Notes under the pieces: model-generated
What the model was told of the DNA's origin: nothing
Seen by the model: only the letters and a program-made list of their open reading frames with translations
The model's database searches: none
Shown here: piece after piece, positions 24,394 to 36,300 of the stretch
How the letters are laid out: each line of letters begins with the position of its first letter
How positions within the stretch are numbered: position 1 is the first letter of the stretch
From: Parapristionchus giblindavisi
Taxonomy: Eukaryota; Nematoda; Chromadorea; Rhabditida; Diplogasteridae
DNA length: 64,000 nt
Assembly: GCA_943737045.1 (NCBI GenBank)
Contig: CALSFV010000215.1
Coordinates: 930,001-994,000 of the forward strand
Direction of reading: 5' to 3'
Translations under genes and position numbers: made by a program

Positions 24394-27300
24394 AATTATA
24401 GAATTTTAAAAACCGGAAAGACGGCTTTCTGTTGTTTGATTTCATTTGCGTGGTTTAGAAAAAGCTTGGTTTCAATTAAGTGGTTATATTTTTGAATTTG
24501 AATGTGCATGGCTAGCCAGTGGCACTGCATCGTAAAATGAGAAGCCAGAAGCTAACCATGTTTTAAAACAATTCTAGCCACTGATTGATTATACCATGTG
24601 TATGCCGTTTGCCAACGAAACCTAACAAGCCCTGGTTTAAAATTCATTGACTATAACAAAGTTTGAAATCAGATAATTATTTTTGCATTTTCAGATACAT
24701 ATTCTGGTCCAAGAGAATAGATGTCCATCTCCTACTCAATTATTGATTGATTGACGATCTACTTTCGATGTAAAGGTAATACAGTTTGAAATTAGTTTCA
24801 TGTATAAAGTATTTGTACTTTGTCGTTCATTGTTTGTATTATGGAACATAACTTTGACGGTGTTCCTTGAATGTGATATACACAGGCCTGAGATACCGTG
24901 TTGAACTATAGGGATACTGTAGAAAGTTGATATATCTGTCAATCAATAATGAATTATGTCACAACGTACTACAGTATCCCTAAAAACTATGAGGACCTGA
25001 CATTCAAGGGACATCGCCGTCAGACAAATGTTCTATATATGGTCAAAGAATTTTAAAAACCGGGCGAGCCAGCTTTCTATAGCGTGGTTTCAATTAAGTG
25101 GTTGTATTTTTGAATTTGAATATGCGTGGCTAGCCAGTGGCCCTGGATCGTAAAATGAGAAGCCAGAAAAGCTGGCTAGCCATATTTTAAAACAATTCTA
25201 GCCACTGATTGATTATACCATGTGCATGCCGTTTGCCAACGAAACCTAACAAGCCCTGGTTTAAAATTCATTGACTATAACAAAGTTTGAAATCAGATAA
25301 TTATTTTTGCATTTTCAGATACATATTCTGGTCCAAGAGAATAGATGTCCATCTCCTACTCAATTATTGATTGATTGACGATCTACTTTCGATGTAAAGG
25401 TAATACAGTTTGAAATTAGTTTCATGTATAAAGTATTTGTACTTTGTCGTTCATTGTTTGTATTATGGAACATAACTGTGACGGTGTTCCTTGAATGTGA
25501 TATACACAGGCCTGAGATACCGTGTTGAACTATAGGGATACTGTAGAAAGTTGATATATCTGTCAATCAATAATGAATTATGTCACAACGTACTACAGTA
25601 TCCCTAAAAACTATGAGGACCTGACATTCAAGGGACATCGCCGTCAGACAAATGTTCTATATATGGTCAAAGAATTTTAAAAACCGGGCGAGCCAGCTTT
25701 CTATAGCGTGGTTTCAATTAAGTGGTTGTATTTTTGAATTTGAATATGCGTGGCTAGCCAGTGGCCCTGGATCGTAAAATGAGAAGCCAGAAAAGCTGGC
25801 TAGCCATATTTTAAAACAATTCTAGCCACTGATTGATTATACCATGTGCATGCCGTTTGCCAACGAAACCTAACAAGCCCTGGTTTAAAATTCATTGACT
25901 ATAACAAAGTTTGAAATCAGATAATTATTTTTGCATTTTCAGATACATATTCTGGTCCAAGAGAATAGATGTCCATCTCCTACTCAATTATTGATTGATT
26001 GACGATCTACTTTCGATGTAAAGGTAATACAGTTTGAAATTAGTTTCATGTATAAAGTATTTGTACTTTGTCGTTCATTGTTTGTATTATGGAACATAAC
26101 TGTGACGGTGTTCCTTGAATGTGATATACACAGGCCTGAGATACCGTGTTGAACTATAGGGATACTGTAGAAAGTTGATATATCTGTCAATCAATAATGA
26201 ATTCTGTCACAACGTACTACAGTATCCCTAAAAATTATGAGGACCTGACATTCAAGGGACATCGCCGTCAGGCAAATGTTCTATATATGGTCAAAGAATT
26301 TTAAAAACCGGGCGAGCCAGCTTTCTATAGCGTGGTTTCAATTAAGTGGTTGTATTTTTGAATTTGAATATGCGTGGCTAGCCAGTGGCCCTGGATCGTA
26401 AAATGAGAAGCCAGAAAAGCTGGCTAGCCATATTTTAAAACAATTCTAGCCACTGATTGATTATACCATGTGTATGCCGTTTGCCAACGAAACCTAACAA
26501 GCCCTGGTTTAAAATTCATTTACTATAACAAAGTTTGAAATCAGATAATTATTTTTGCATTTTCAGATACATATTCTGGTCCAAGAGAATAGATGTCCAT
26601 CTCCTACTCAATTATTGATTGATTGACGATCTACTTTCGATGTAAAGGTAATACAGTTTGAAATTAGTTTCATGTATAAAGTATTTGTACTTTGTCGTTC
26701 ATTGTTTGTATTATGGAACATAACTGTGACGGTGTTCCTTGAATGTGATATACCCAGACCTGAGATACCGTGTTGAACTATAGGGATACTGTAGAAAGTT
26801 GATATATCTGTCAATCAATAATGAATTCTGTCACAACGTACTACAGTATCCCTAAAAAATATGAGGACCTGACATTCAAGGGACATCGCCGTCAGGCAAA
26901 TGTTCTATATATGGTCAAAGAATTTTAAAAACCGGGCGAGCCAGCTTTCTATAGCGTGGTTTCAATTAAGTGGTTGTATTTTTGAATTTGAATATGCGTG
27001 GCTAGCCAGTGGCCCTGGATCGTAAAATGAGAAGCCAGAAAAGCTGGCTAGCCATGTTTTAAAACAATTCTAGCCACTGATTGATTATACCATGTGTATG
27101 CCGTTTGCCAACGAAACCTAACAAGCCCTGGTTTAAAATTCATTGACTATAACAAAGTTTGAAATCAGATAATTATTTTTGCATTTTCAGATACATATTC
27201 TGGTCCAAGAGAATAGATGTCCATCTCCTACTCAATTATTGATTGATTGACGATCTACTTTCGATGTAAAGGTAATACAGTTTGAAATTAGTTTCATGTA

Positions 27301-28600
27301 TAAAGTATTTGTACTTTGTCGTTCATTGTTTGTATTATGGAACATAACTGTGACGGTGTTCCTTGAATGTGATATACACAGGCCTGAGATACCGTGTTGA
27401 ACTATAGGGATACTGTAGAAAGTTGATATATCTGTCAATCAATAATGAATTCTGTCACAACGTACTACAGTATCCCTAAAAATTATGAGGACCTGACATT
27501 CAAGGGACATCGCCGTCAGGCAAATGTTCTATATATGGTCAAAGAATTTTAAAAACCGGGCGAGCCAGCTTTCTATAGCGTGGTTTCAATTAAGTGGTTG
27601 TATTTTTGAATTTGAATATGCGTGGCTAGCCAGTGGCCCTGGATCGTAAAATGAGAAGCCAGAAAAGCTGGCTAGCCATGTTTTAAAACAATTCTAGCCA
27701 CTGATTGATTATACCATGTGTATGCCGTTTGCCAACGAAACCTAACAAGCCCTGGTTTAAAATTCATTTACTATAACAAAGTTTGAAATCAGATAATTAT
27801 TTTTGCATTTTCAGATACATATTCTGGTCCAAGAGAATAGATGTCCATCTCCTACTCAATTATTGATTGATTGACGATCTACTTTCGATGTAAAGGTAAT
27901 ACAGTTTGAAATTAGTTTCATGTATAAAGTATTTGTACTTTGTCGTTCATTGTTTGTATTATGGAACATAACTGTGACGGTGTTCCTTGAATGTGATATA
28001 CACAGGCCTGAGATACCGTGTTGAACTATAGGGATACTGTAGAAAGTTGATATATCTGTCAATCAATAATGAATTCTGTCACAACGTACTACAGTATCCC
28101 TAAAAAATATGAGGACCTGACATTCAAGGGACATCGCCGTCAGGCAAATGTTCTATATATGGTCAAAGAATTTTAAAAACCGGGCGAGCCAGCTTTCTAT
28201 AGCGTGGTTTCAATTAAGTGGTTGTATTTTTGAATTTGAATATGCGTGGCTAGCCAGTGGCCCTGGATCGTAAAATGAGAAGCCAGAAAAGCTGGCTAGC
28301 CATGTTTTAAAACAATTCTAGCCACTGATTGATTATACCATGTGTATGCCGTTTGCCAACGAAACCTAACAAGCCCTGGTTTAAAATTCATTGACTATAA
28401 CAAAGTTTGAAATCAGATAATTATTTTTGCATTTTCAGATACATATTCAAAGAGAATCGATGTATATAATCTACTCAATGATGATCTACATAGAATAAAT
28501 GTAAAGGTAATACAGTTTAAAATTACTTTCATGTATAAAGTATTTGTACTTTGTCGTTCATTGTTTGTATTATGGAAGATAACTGTGACGGTGTTCCTTG
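24394..28600 (+). repeat. 624-bp tandem repeat, array 2 (about 6.7 units)
   Basis: The exon-like 81-bp segment recurs at 24695, 25319, 25943, 26567, 27191, 27815 and, in diverged form, 28439. Units differ by single bases, such as TATGCGTGG against TGTGCGTGG. The last unit diverges after ATACATATTC and the similarity fades near 28600, marking the edge of the domain. Confidence 0.95.
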
Positions 28601-28929
28601 ATTCATAAAGATCTCATGTATTGCGTGTATATTTTGCTACTTATTATTATTATTCATTTTAGATGATTCATCCTCTCATGTTCATCGACTCATCGTCCAA
28701 TCATCGCTGTATCATCAATATTTTCTCATTCGCAGCTCGTCCATTTTGTATTATCTCATCTCACATCCATTTATTTTGTTGTTTCTTATCTGGTTGTCTG
28801 TTTGATTTAAAGAATTCCAATCGGGGACAGGGACATGAGAATGGAATTAACATTATTATGTTACGCTCTGAAAATCGAACACCGTTAGTTCTCCTTTAAT
28901 CCGTTGGCTCTTTAATTTTGCAAAAGCTT

Positions 28930-29003
28930 CCGCAAGGGCAGGAATCGAACCTCCGACCACCAGGTGGCAGCATATGACCACTACCCACTACACCACTACC
29001 ACT
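28930..29003 (-). tRNA. tRNA-like sequence (degenerate)
   Basis: On the minus strand it reads an A-box-like TGGTGTAGTGGG and a B-box GGTTCGATTCC about 30 bases apart. They are followed by a TTGCGGAAGCTTTTGC tail similar to that at 38916. The acceptor stem does not close. Likely a tRNA-derived SINE head or pseudogene. Confidence 0.45.
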
Positions 29004-29117
29004 CCTTGTGTACCCTATAGAGTTCTTAGTCTATTCCAAAGGGATCCGTGTACGGTATTCGTGGTCCACTGTATAAGGGATTGAACAATTAATTTGATAA
29101 TGTTGCTTATATGTACA

Positions 29118-29503
29118 TGAGAGCTGTACTGCATGAGTATATTTTGGGAATAACGGCATATGCCGAATATTTTTTTTGGCATATTCGGCATAAGTTTCCA
29201 AAACATTATTGATCCGCTGTTTATTAATATTTTAATGTTTTAGGCGAAAACATTAAAATGCTTTTCTGTTAATCGATTTAGTTGCAGTAAGCCTTATGTA
29301 AAAAAACTGAAGAGCTACGTAAAAAATTTATTTGTGTATTTTTTAATATTGAAAAATACTCAAATTTTGGGATATATGTCAGATATATGCTATAGTTTTA
29401 TGCCGAAAATATTCAATATTTTCATGCCGTTTTCGGCACGGCATAAGCGGCATGAAAAACCGGCATAAACGGCATACCGGCATAGCCATGCCGCACAGCC
29501 CTG
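29118..29503. mobile_element. CGGCAT-rich element, possibly hAT-like MITE
   Basis: Many direct and inverted copies of CGGCAT/ATGCCG occur at both ends (29149-29192 and 29400-29490) around an AT-rich centre. The right end GGCTGTGCGGCATG (as complement) resembles the left AGCTGTACTGCATG. No clean 8-bp duplication was found, so the assignment is tentative. Confidence 0.4.
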
Positions 29504-30607
29504 TTATACACGATTTCACCAGTGTCTCGTTTTCACAAACGAGGTCGAAGTCCATAGGGTGTGATACTCGAAAAAAAAGATTTATTCAAAAATCCAGGAA
29601 ATTTACAGATCAGGAAAATTCTCTGGATTTAAAAAAAAAATAATTCAGAATCTTATTTTCTCACTGACCACTGCTATCTAATATATATCCGAAATATTCT
29701 CGATCTTATTGTCGGCATTTTGAATTGCAAAAGCAGTTATTACAAAATGAGGCCCAAGTGTATAATTCAAGGTCTTATGCACAAACATTCGTCCAAAACA
29801 TTCGTGCGGTTAGACTAAATCATTTCATCAGTAGTGATGGAGGGATTAACAATTTTTACCGATCAAAGTGTTTAAAACCATTTATTTAGTAGAAAAGTTG
29901 AGAAACTGATATGCAAATCTATTTAGTTTGTTTTTAAGTCGCCAAATGAACATGAAAAGAACAAAATGGTGAGAAAATTCCGAATTTCCTCGTAGAAAAT
30001 ACATAAATACTTTCATCACGGATCTTCTGTAAGAATGAATGAAACCATCTGACAATTTAAAATATTAAAACACGATTTGGATGAGATTTATTTGATTGAT
30101 CATCATGAGGGATAGGAGAAGGTATTGTTTTCGCCAAATTTGGCTTTTAATCGATTTTTGATCTACCACTTCGGGGAGCCATATCTTATTCAAATTTAGA
30201 TGTTGAAATGTAGACGTTCTCTATCAATGTCTAGAATTTGTCAGAATACCGGAATCATAATTCGCAAAATATAGTTTTATTTATTATCTGCAAAAGTACA
30301 AATAATGAGATATTACACAAAATACATTACAGCGAAATAATCAGTTTATTGATGTGAACCGGAATACTTGACTCTGTAATCTGCAAAAGAAACAAATCAT
30401 ATAATAACAAAATCGCCCAAAATCCGAAATTTGTTCCATAAAAAACAGATATCCAATATTCCCTCATTGTGAGTATTCTACAGTATCTACATAGTTTATA
30501 AATACATATTTAAAAGAAGATCTCATGTTGTCTCTGAAGGAATGAATTGCTTTTCTTTTTTTAAATAATTTATTAACTGATGAAAAGATGCCACTCACAT
30601 GTTTTGT

Positions 30608-31354
30608 CTACTGATTGATGATCTTGTCAACCTGATTGGAAACCTGATCCACTGCTTCCTTTCCGATATCAATTGCGCCTTCTCCAATTTTTCCGAGTCC
30701 CTGTCCAACCTCAAAATATGAAATATCCAGACAGTCTTACACCAATATAGGATGAGGTAGAATTTATTAAACTTACTTTACTTTCCTTCACAGTCTCGAA
30801 TGTGTTCACAGCAGTGTCAGCTACTGTGTCAATCGCGCCCTTCCACCATCCTTCGAGCTGAGATTAGAGAAAATCGATATTAAAATTCGCTAGTTAATTC
30901 GGAAATTAGTGAGACTTCCTATATAAACCATTCCAATGCGTTGATAAACTCATCCATCAATTATCCAAACACATCCTGCTGGTATTTAGTGGATATTGTA
31001 GGTAAGTTGTGAATTTTCGAATCAAATAGTTGAATTTCAGGATCGATTTTCTCGAATCTCAGCTCGATTGGGCAACTTTTGATAACGGATTCGTAATAAG
31101 CATCGAAAACTGATTCAGGTAAATTATTCCCATGTCATATGGCCACATTAAGTTGGGAGAGTTCCCTTGTCAGAGCAAAAACGATCTACGCTATGGGAAA
31201 GAATTCATTTTCAACAGTGAAAAGCTATTCCTGATGAACTCTCTCATTCTCAAGGAATCATTTCTTTCCACAACCAGAAGAAGCTTACATCTGCATTAAC
31301 TGTGATGAAAGATACGAAGAATACGATAAGAAGAAGAACGAGAGTACGGGACAT
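30608..31354 (-). CDS. Small secreted amphipathic peptide (82 aa), 3 exons
   Basis: Exons on the minus strand: 31289-31354, 30777-30857, 30608-30709, all phase 0, with GTAAGC and GTAAGT donors. Exon 1 is a 22-residue signal peptide (MSRTLVLLLIVFFVSFITVNAD). The mature part of about 60 residues starts LEGWWKGAIDTV and contains a second helix-prone, Gly/Lys-containing segment (VGQGLGKIGEGAIDIGKEA); it ends in NQVDKIINQ. It has no cysteine. The exon layout (signal exon, then short helical exons) resembles the 51-residue peptide gene at 5942-6983, and both could be membrane-active defence peptides or lipid-binding helices. That role is inference. The gene structure is well supported by phase, splice sites and stop. 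Confidence 0.75.
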
Positions 31355-33388
31355 TATTGTATTCTGAAATGATTAAATAATACTTATGCGAAATTATGAA
31401 AAAATGAGGGATTAAAATTTTATTTAAAAAATATTTTCTAAATGTGAAATGGATACCTTTAAGCGAAAAAGAAGTGATTGAATAGTTGAGATTAGTTCGC
31501 TTAAATAGGAAAGTTTAATTGAATGACGTTGATGAAATGAATCAAAATGTCATTATTTACCCTTTCAGAAACGATCAAAGGAGACATAACAAGAAATTGA
31601 TGAGTGTATTGAGGAATTTATCTTTTTTGAAGAATCGAATTGAAATTATTACATGATATTGAATGTCAGAATACGCTTCTTTAGGAATAATGAAATAAAA
31701 GGAATAATCGATTGTTTTCATTTGGATACTCCTTGTGTAAATGTGTGGAATAGAATAATGGGAGTAAAACATTTTGATGTTTAATGAGAGAGAAGTGATT
31801 TTGAATGCCGCCAAATTAGTCAATAATTTAAATTTGAATCAATCGATAACAGTGATTGTCTCCCATCTTCAGTTACAATAGGAGTTCCTCTAGAGATTAT
31901 AAAGCTTTGTCATGGGCACAAGAAACGAAAATGAATAAGTTCTCATAAATACTCTCAGAAATACATCATCTCAACTCATTGATTTATTCAATTTATCCAA
32001 ATATGATTGTGATGCACTCAAATATTCGCAATCATCAATTCACTCCTTAACATCTTCGAAATTTCCACTATGGTACTCTTCGTGGAAATGAAAAATGGAT
32101 ATCGTCCTTACTCTGGTATTTGGAAACGTAGTCTACTTAAACTACCTCACAGACTTGAAGTAGACTTTAAGTCTACTTAAAGTGAAAGAACATTTAACGA
32201 AATGCATTACTGTGTACCACACCACTTTAAGTAGACTTACGTTTAACTTTAAGTAGACTTACAAGTCTACTTTAAATTAAAACTTTAAGTAGACTTTAAG
32301 TTTCGAAGTACCAGAGTAAGTCATATCGAGCCATCACCTGTATTCGATTTGACCACGATAATTCATGAAAGAGATAGTATAACACAGCAGATCAGGCAAT
32401 TAATATACTGTGTGTATATGTGAGTATTGTTATTTTTTTTGTTCAAGATATTTTTTTAGATATCACCCCTCTGAATTTGGCTTGGTAGGTTATCGTTTTG
32501 AATCCTAAAAAGGATGAAATTCGATCTATATCGTTTAGCTTCAATACCATATTTCAAGGTCATGCATGGAGTTCTACTATTTTTGCTGAATACAAAAAAT
32601 ATTCGCTATTTGCCACAATTTTACAATTATGTAGCAAGAAAAAATGAATACCAAAGATTTAAAATAACTTGAAGTAAAATACATGAGTAATAATGGGGGA
32701 ATAGATAAATACAAATAGACAAAATCCAATGAAGTCTCTTATTTTCTCTGACTCATTCGTACTTGAAGTCTTTATGAATGAAACTGTGAAAGAACAATTA
32801 CATATAGGAGAATTAGAGAAAGAGAGATATTAGACCTATACTCAATGAATAATATTTCGTTGACTGAATATGAACACCTTTCAAATGTAGAATGTACTGT
32901 AATTGAAACTTATATTTTAAAAGTTGTTCGATATTTCTATTTATTGATTCCCCCCATGTGTCATTCTCGCCTATGTTCCACATAAAACAGTCTCATTGTC
33001 ATTAGTTCTCGTTCCTCATTCAATCTTCATCGACCTCCAATACCTCTCAATTATATTCTCCAACTTATCCATTCATTTCCTATTCCACTTCAGACATTTC
33101 CTCATACTCAGTCGTATATGGGTAAAGTAAGTAATATTCGTGGGAAATACTTGTGGTGGTTGTTTAAGAAACACTATCTATAGGCAACGTATCATGTTGC
33201 CTATAGCCCCGTATCCATTGATATCAAACGTAGTTTTATTCTCAATCACTCCATATCACATCATTCTCTACATCTTTCTCTATAATTTTTCAGTCTCTCC
33301 CTCTCCCTCTCCCTCTCCCTCTCCCTCTTCTCATTCTCTAAAATTGGGTACAAACAACTATCAGGATCACTCCTTATCTCTTCCTCTT
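31355..33388. other. Intergenic region between peptide gene and SMOC-like gene
   Basis: Contains the MITE at 32111-32316. A short CTCTCC microsatellite (about 33294-33330) lies just upstream of the SMOC-like start codon. No other gene was recognised. An open frame continues upstream of that start from 33140, but the start at 33389 is preferred because it begins with a signal peptide. Confidence 0.5.
32111..32316. mobile_element. AAGTAGACTT-rich MITE, copy 1 (206 bp)
   Basis: The ends are CTCTGGTA and TACCAGAG, flanked by TA (32109-32110 and 32317-32318). The body is built from many direct and inverted copies of AAGTAGACTT and ACTTTAAGTAG. A second, inverted and truncated copy lies at 37757-37923. 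Shared internal phrases include AATGCATTTCGT on one strand and CTTTCACTT. Confidence 0.85.
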
Positions 33389-36300
33389 ATGTCCCTCTCC
33401 TTTCTCATTCCTCTTCTCACTCTTCTTCCTCTATACGTCGCATCAACTTCACTCCAGGACTTCCAAAGACTCGGTTGGTTAACGTATTCTGAGGAACAAG
33501 GTCCAACATTAACTCATTTTGATTCAGAAGTACTACCACCGAGAGAATCGCCCTACCGAGTCGAGAATGACCCAGTTGACACAGGTTAGAGGGTAGAGGA
33601 CATTACCTAATTCTGAAACTCGTGTTGAATTTCGTTCTTTTCAACGATTACCCTGACTCCAGAATGTACAGTACTAGAATGAACAGGCTCAGAATCAGAA
33701 CCCATGGGGTAGTATCAGAGAGGGATACGGTAAGATCGTATTCCTCGTGAAACGTATCATCTCCCTTGTGCTAGTGCTACCTCAAACGCAGTCTTGAATC
33801 TGCTCAAAGATGCAAACAAATATGAACAACTATCCATTGTGAGAACAAAGTCTCAAAAGAAACTGATAAGATTTTGATTTCGTGATAACAATAACAATAA
33901 TATAGTTGTGATCGAACAATATCACTACCGTAAGCATTATCTTTATTTACAGAACCCGTACCATGTATTGATATGAGGAAGAAATTGTTGAAAGAACTCG
34001 AGGGACATCAAAGTGATATGAATACTGTTTATCTGCCACAATGTAATCCAAAGAATGACAGGTGCATTTTGGTTCAAACAATATTCATTTGTTTTTTTTT
34101 ATCTCATAAAAGCATTATAGATCAGAGAATAAAATTTTAATCTTTAATGATTTTATGTAAGTATTCAAAATATTTGAGTACAGCCTCAGTTGTTTCGATA
34201 TAAATTCATTTTTGTTAAACATTAACCAAAAGTTTTCGAAAACAAAGAGAAATAAAATGAGGTTTACCATGGACCTATTTGTGTTAGTTCCACGTGTTTC
34301 ATATTGATATTCATTCCCTTCTTCAGATTCTACAATCGTCTTCAATGTCATGGGAAGGGACTGTGTTGGTGTGTGGATATGATCACTGCGGTGCCGATCA
34401 CTGGTCAGATTTACTAATTATGGTGTACACTTTAGTATGTACAGTAGCAGCCAAAAGTATTCGTACCCATATTTAGCAATGTCATAACTTTTGACTCAGA
34501 TGAGCAATCGGGCTCATGTTTTGGCATGATACTATAGTACTAGAGTGCATCATATCCTACTCTCGTTGTTAGGATTCGTCGTCGTGTTATTGTGTAGCGA
34601 TCCTGGAACCTCTCTGTACTTACTCATCAGTGATTATTTCCTCAGCGGGATTTTTCTGAGAATTGTCGTTAACAGTGTATGAACAACATTTACTGAGGAG
34701 TAGAATCCGCTATGCGATCCATGCGAGCTAATTCATTCCTCCGCGAAAATCGAAATTTCCGACACCCCTGAATTTGGGAAAAATGTCATAACTTTGTGTT
34801 CAGTGTTGCTGTATGCTCAAAAATTGGTAGAGATAATTGTCCATGAGTGATACAAAACCAGGCCGAGTATGAGCTTGATCGGTTGAATTTTGAGAAATTT
34901 CGAAAATTAATTTTCATCATTTTTCGAGGTACAGGAAGTACCTGCCTAGGCTAATTAATATTCAGTTTAGCAGGCAGATGTCTTCTATATATAGTATACG
35001 ACAGTTGACTATTGTTTCATGAAATATCGAGTTCTTCGAGAGAAGTTATAGTTGGAGAAAAGAGGTAGAAAACAGTTAGAATTTTTTTCGCGATATTTTC
35101 GAAATTCTTAGAATTTATCCGATTAAGCTCAGACATTGCCACAACAATTATCATGAAGAGGAAAGAAGATTCATATAATAGAATGGCTATCGATGCTCTT
35201 TTAGTCCCTGAAAAAAATCAATTTAATTTATAGAAAATCGTGCCCTAACTATTTTCTACCTCTTTTCTCCAGCTATAACTTCTCTCGAAGAACTCGATAT
35301 TTCATGAAACAATATTAAACTGTCGTATACTATATATAGAAGACATCTGCCTGCTAAACTGAATATAAATTAGCCTAGGCAGGTACTTCCTGTACCTCGA
35401 AAAATGATAAAAATTAATTTTCGAAATTTCTAAAAATTCAACCGATCAAGCTCATACTCGGCCTGGTTTTGTATCACTCATGAACTATTATCTCTACCAA
35501 TTTTTGAGCATACAGCAACACTGAACACAAAGTTATGACATTTTTTCCCAAATTCAAGGGTGTCGGAAATTTCGATTTTCGCGGAGGAATGAATTAGCTC
35601 GAATGGATCGCATAGCGGTTTCTACTTCTCAGTTAATGTTGTTCATACACTGTTAACGACAAATCTCAGAAAAATCCCGCTGAGGAAATAATCACTGATG
35701 AGTAAGTACATGGATACATGTACCATGGATCTCCAAATCTTCGTGACAACGACGAAAGTCTCAATTGCCGATGGTAGGTCAGTTCAATTCGATGACAACA
35801 TTGTGAAGATTAGAGCAGAAACCGATGATCTTTGTGAAGTTCGTATGAAGGAGAAAGAGGAAGACGACTGGACAGTCGATAAGCTGGACAGATGCGGGCA
35901 ACTCATGAGATACGATTTTTTATTGGAGAACCCTAATGGCGACCCAGCTGACCCATATTAGCTGAATAAAGTTGTTATAATGTAATGTAAATGAGAAAGT
36001 ACAGAGAGGTTCCAGGATCGCTACACAATAACACGACGACGAATCCTAACAACGAGAGTAGGATATGATGCACTCTAGTACTATAGTATCATGCCAAAAC
36101 ATGAGCCCGGTTGCTCATCTGAGTCAAAAGTTATGACATTTCCAAATTTGGTACGAATACTTTTGGCTGCTACTGTACATTGTCGAGCATCATAGTAAGC
36201 TACGTTCTTCTGACAAACAGTCATCCACACGAAATTAATTTGTGTTTCTCTCTGTTTGTTTTGTGCATTCACAAATGAAGTTCTCAAATTTCATTCTTTT

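Larger units (their letters stand above)
22422..28600 (+). repeat. Composite duplication module, copy 2
   Basis: Same order as copy 1: leader at 22422, 58-bp array 22556-23425, C-rich link, exon-like block 23649-24317, then 624-bp units to about 28600. The exon-like block lies exactly 4304 bp from its partner and appears identical where compared. The minisatellite is far shorter (about 15 units against 93) and the 624-bp array longer (about 6.7 units against 3.7), so each array changed length independently. Confidence 0.9.
28601..30607. other. Intergenic region with repeat debris
   Basis: A TTTTAG followed by ATGATTCATCCTC at 28663 could be a further exon start of the upstream domain, but the frame is not persuasive. 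A tRNA-like segment (28930-29003) and a CGGCAT-rich element (about 29118-29503) are listed separately. From 29650 to 30600 nothing recognisable was seen. Confidence 0.5.

Noticed and set aside
20432..28062. Repeated 68-codon minus-strand frame in each 624-bp unit
   Set aside because: Its conservation follows from the recent tandem duplication, and there is no sign of codon-level constraint.
35698..35961. Ubiquitin-like identity of the foldback cargo frame
   Set aside because: Only a few N-terminal residues look similar; no fold-defining motif can be seen.
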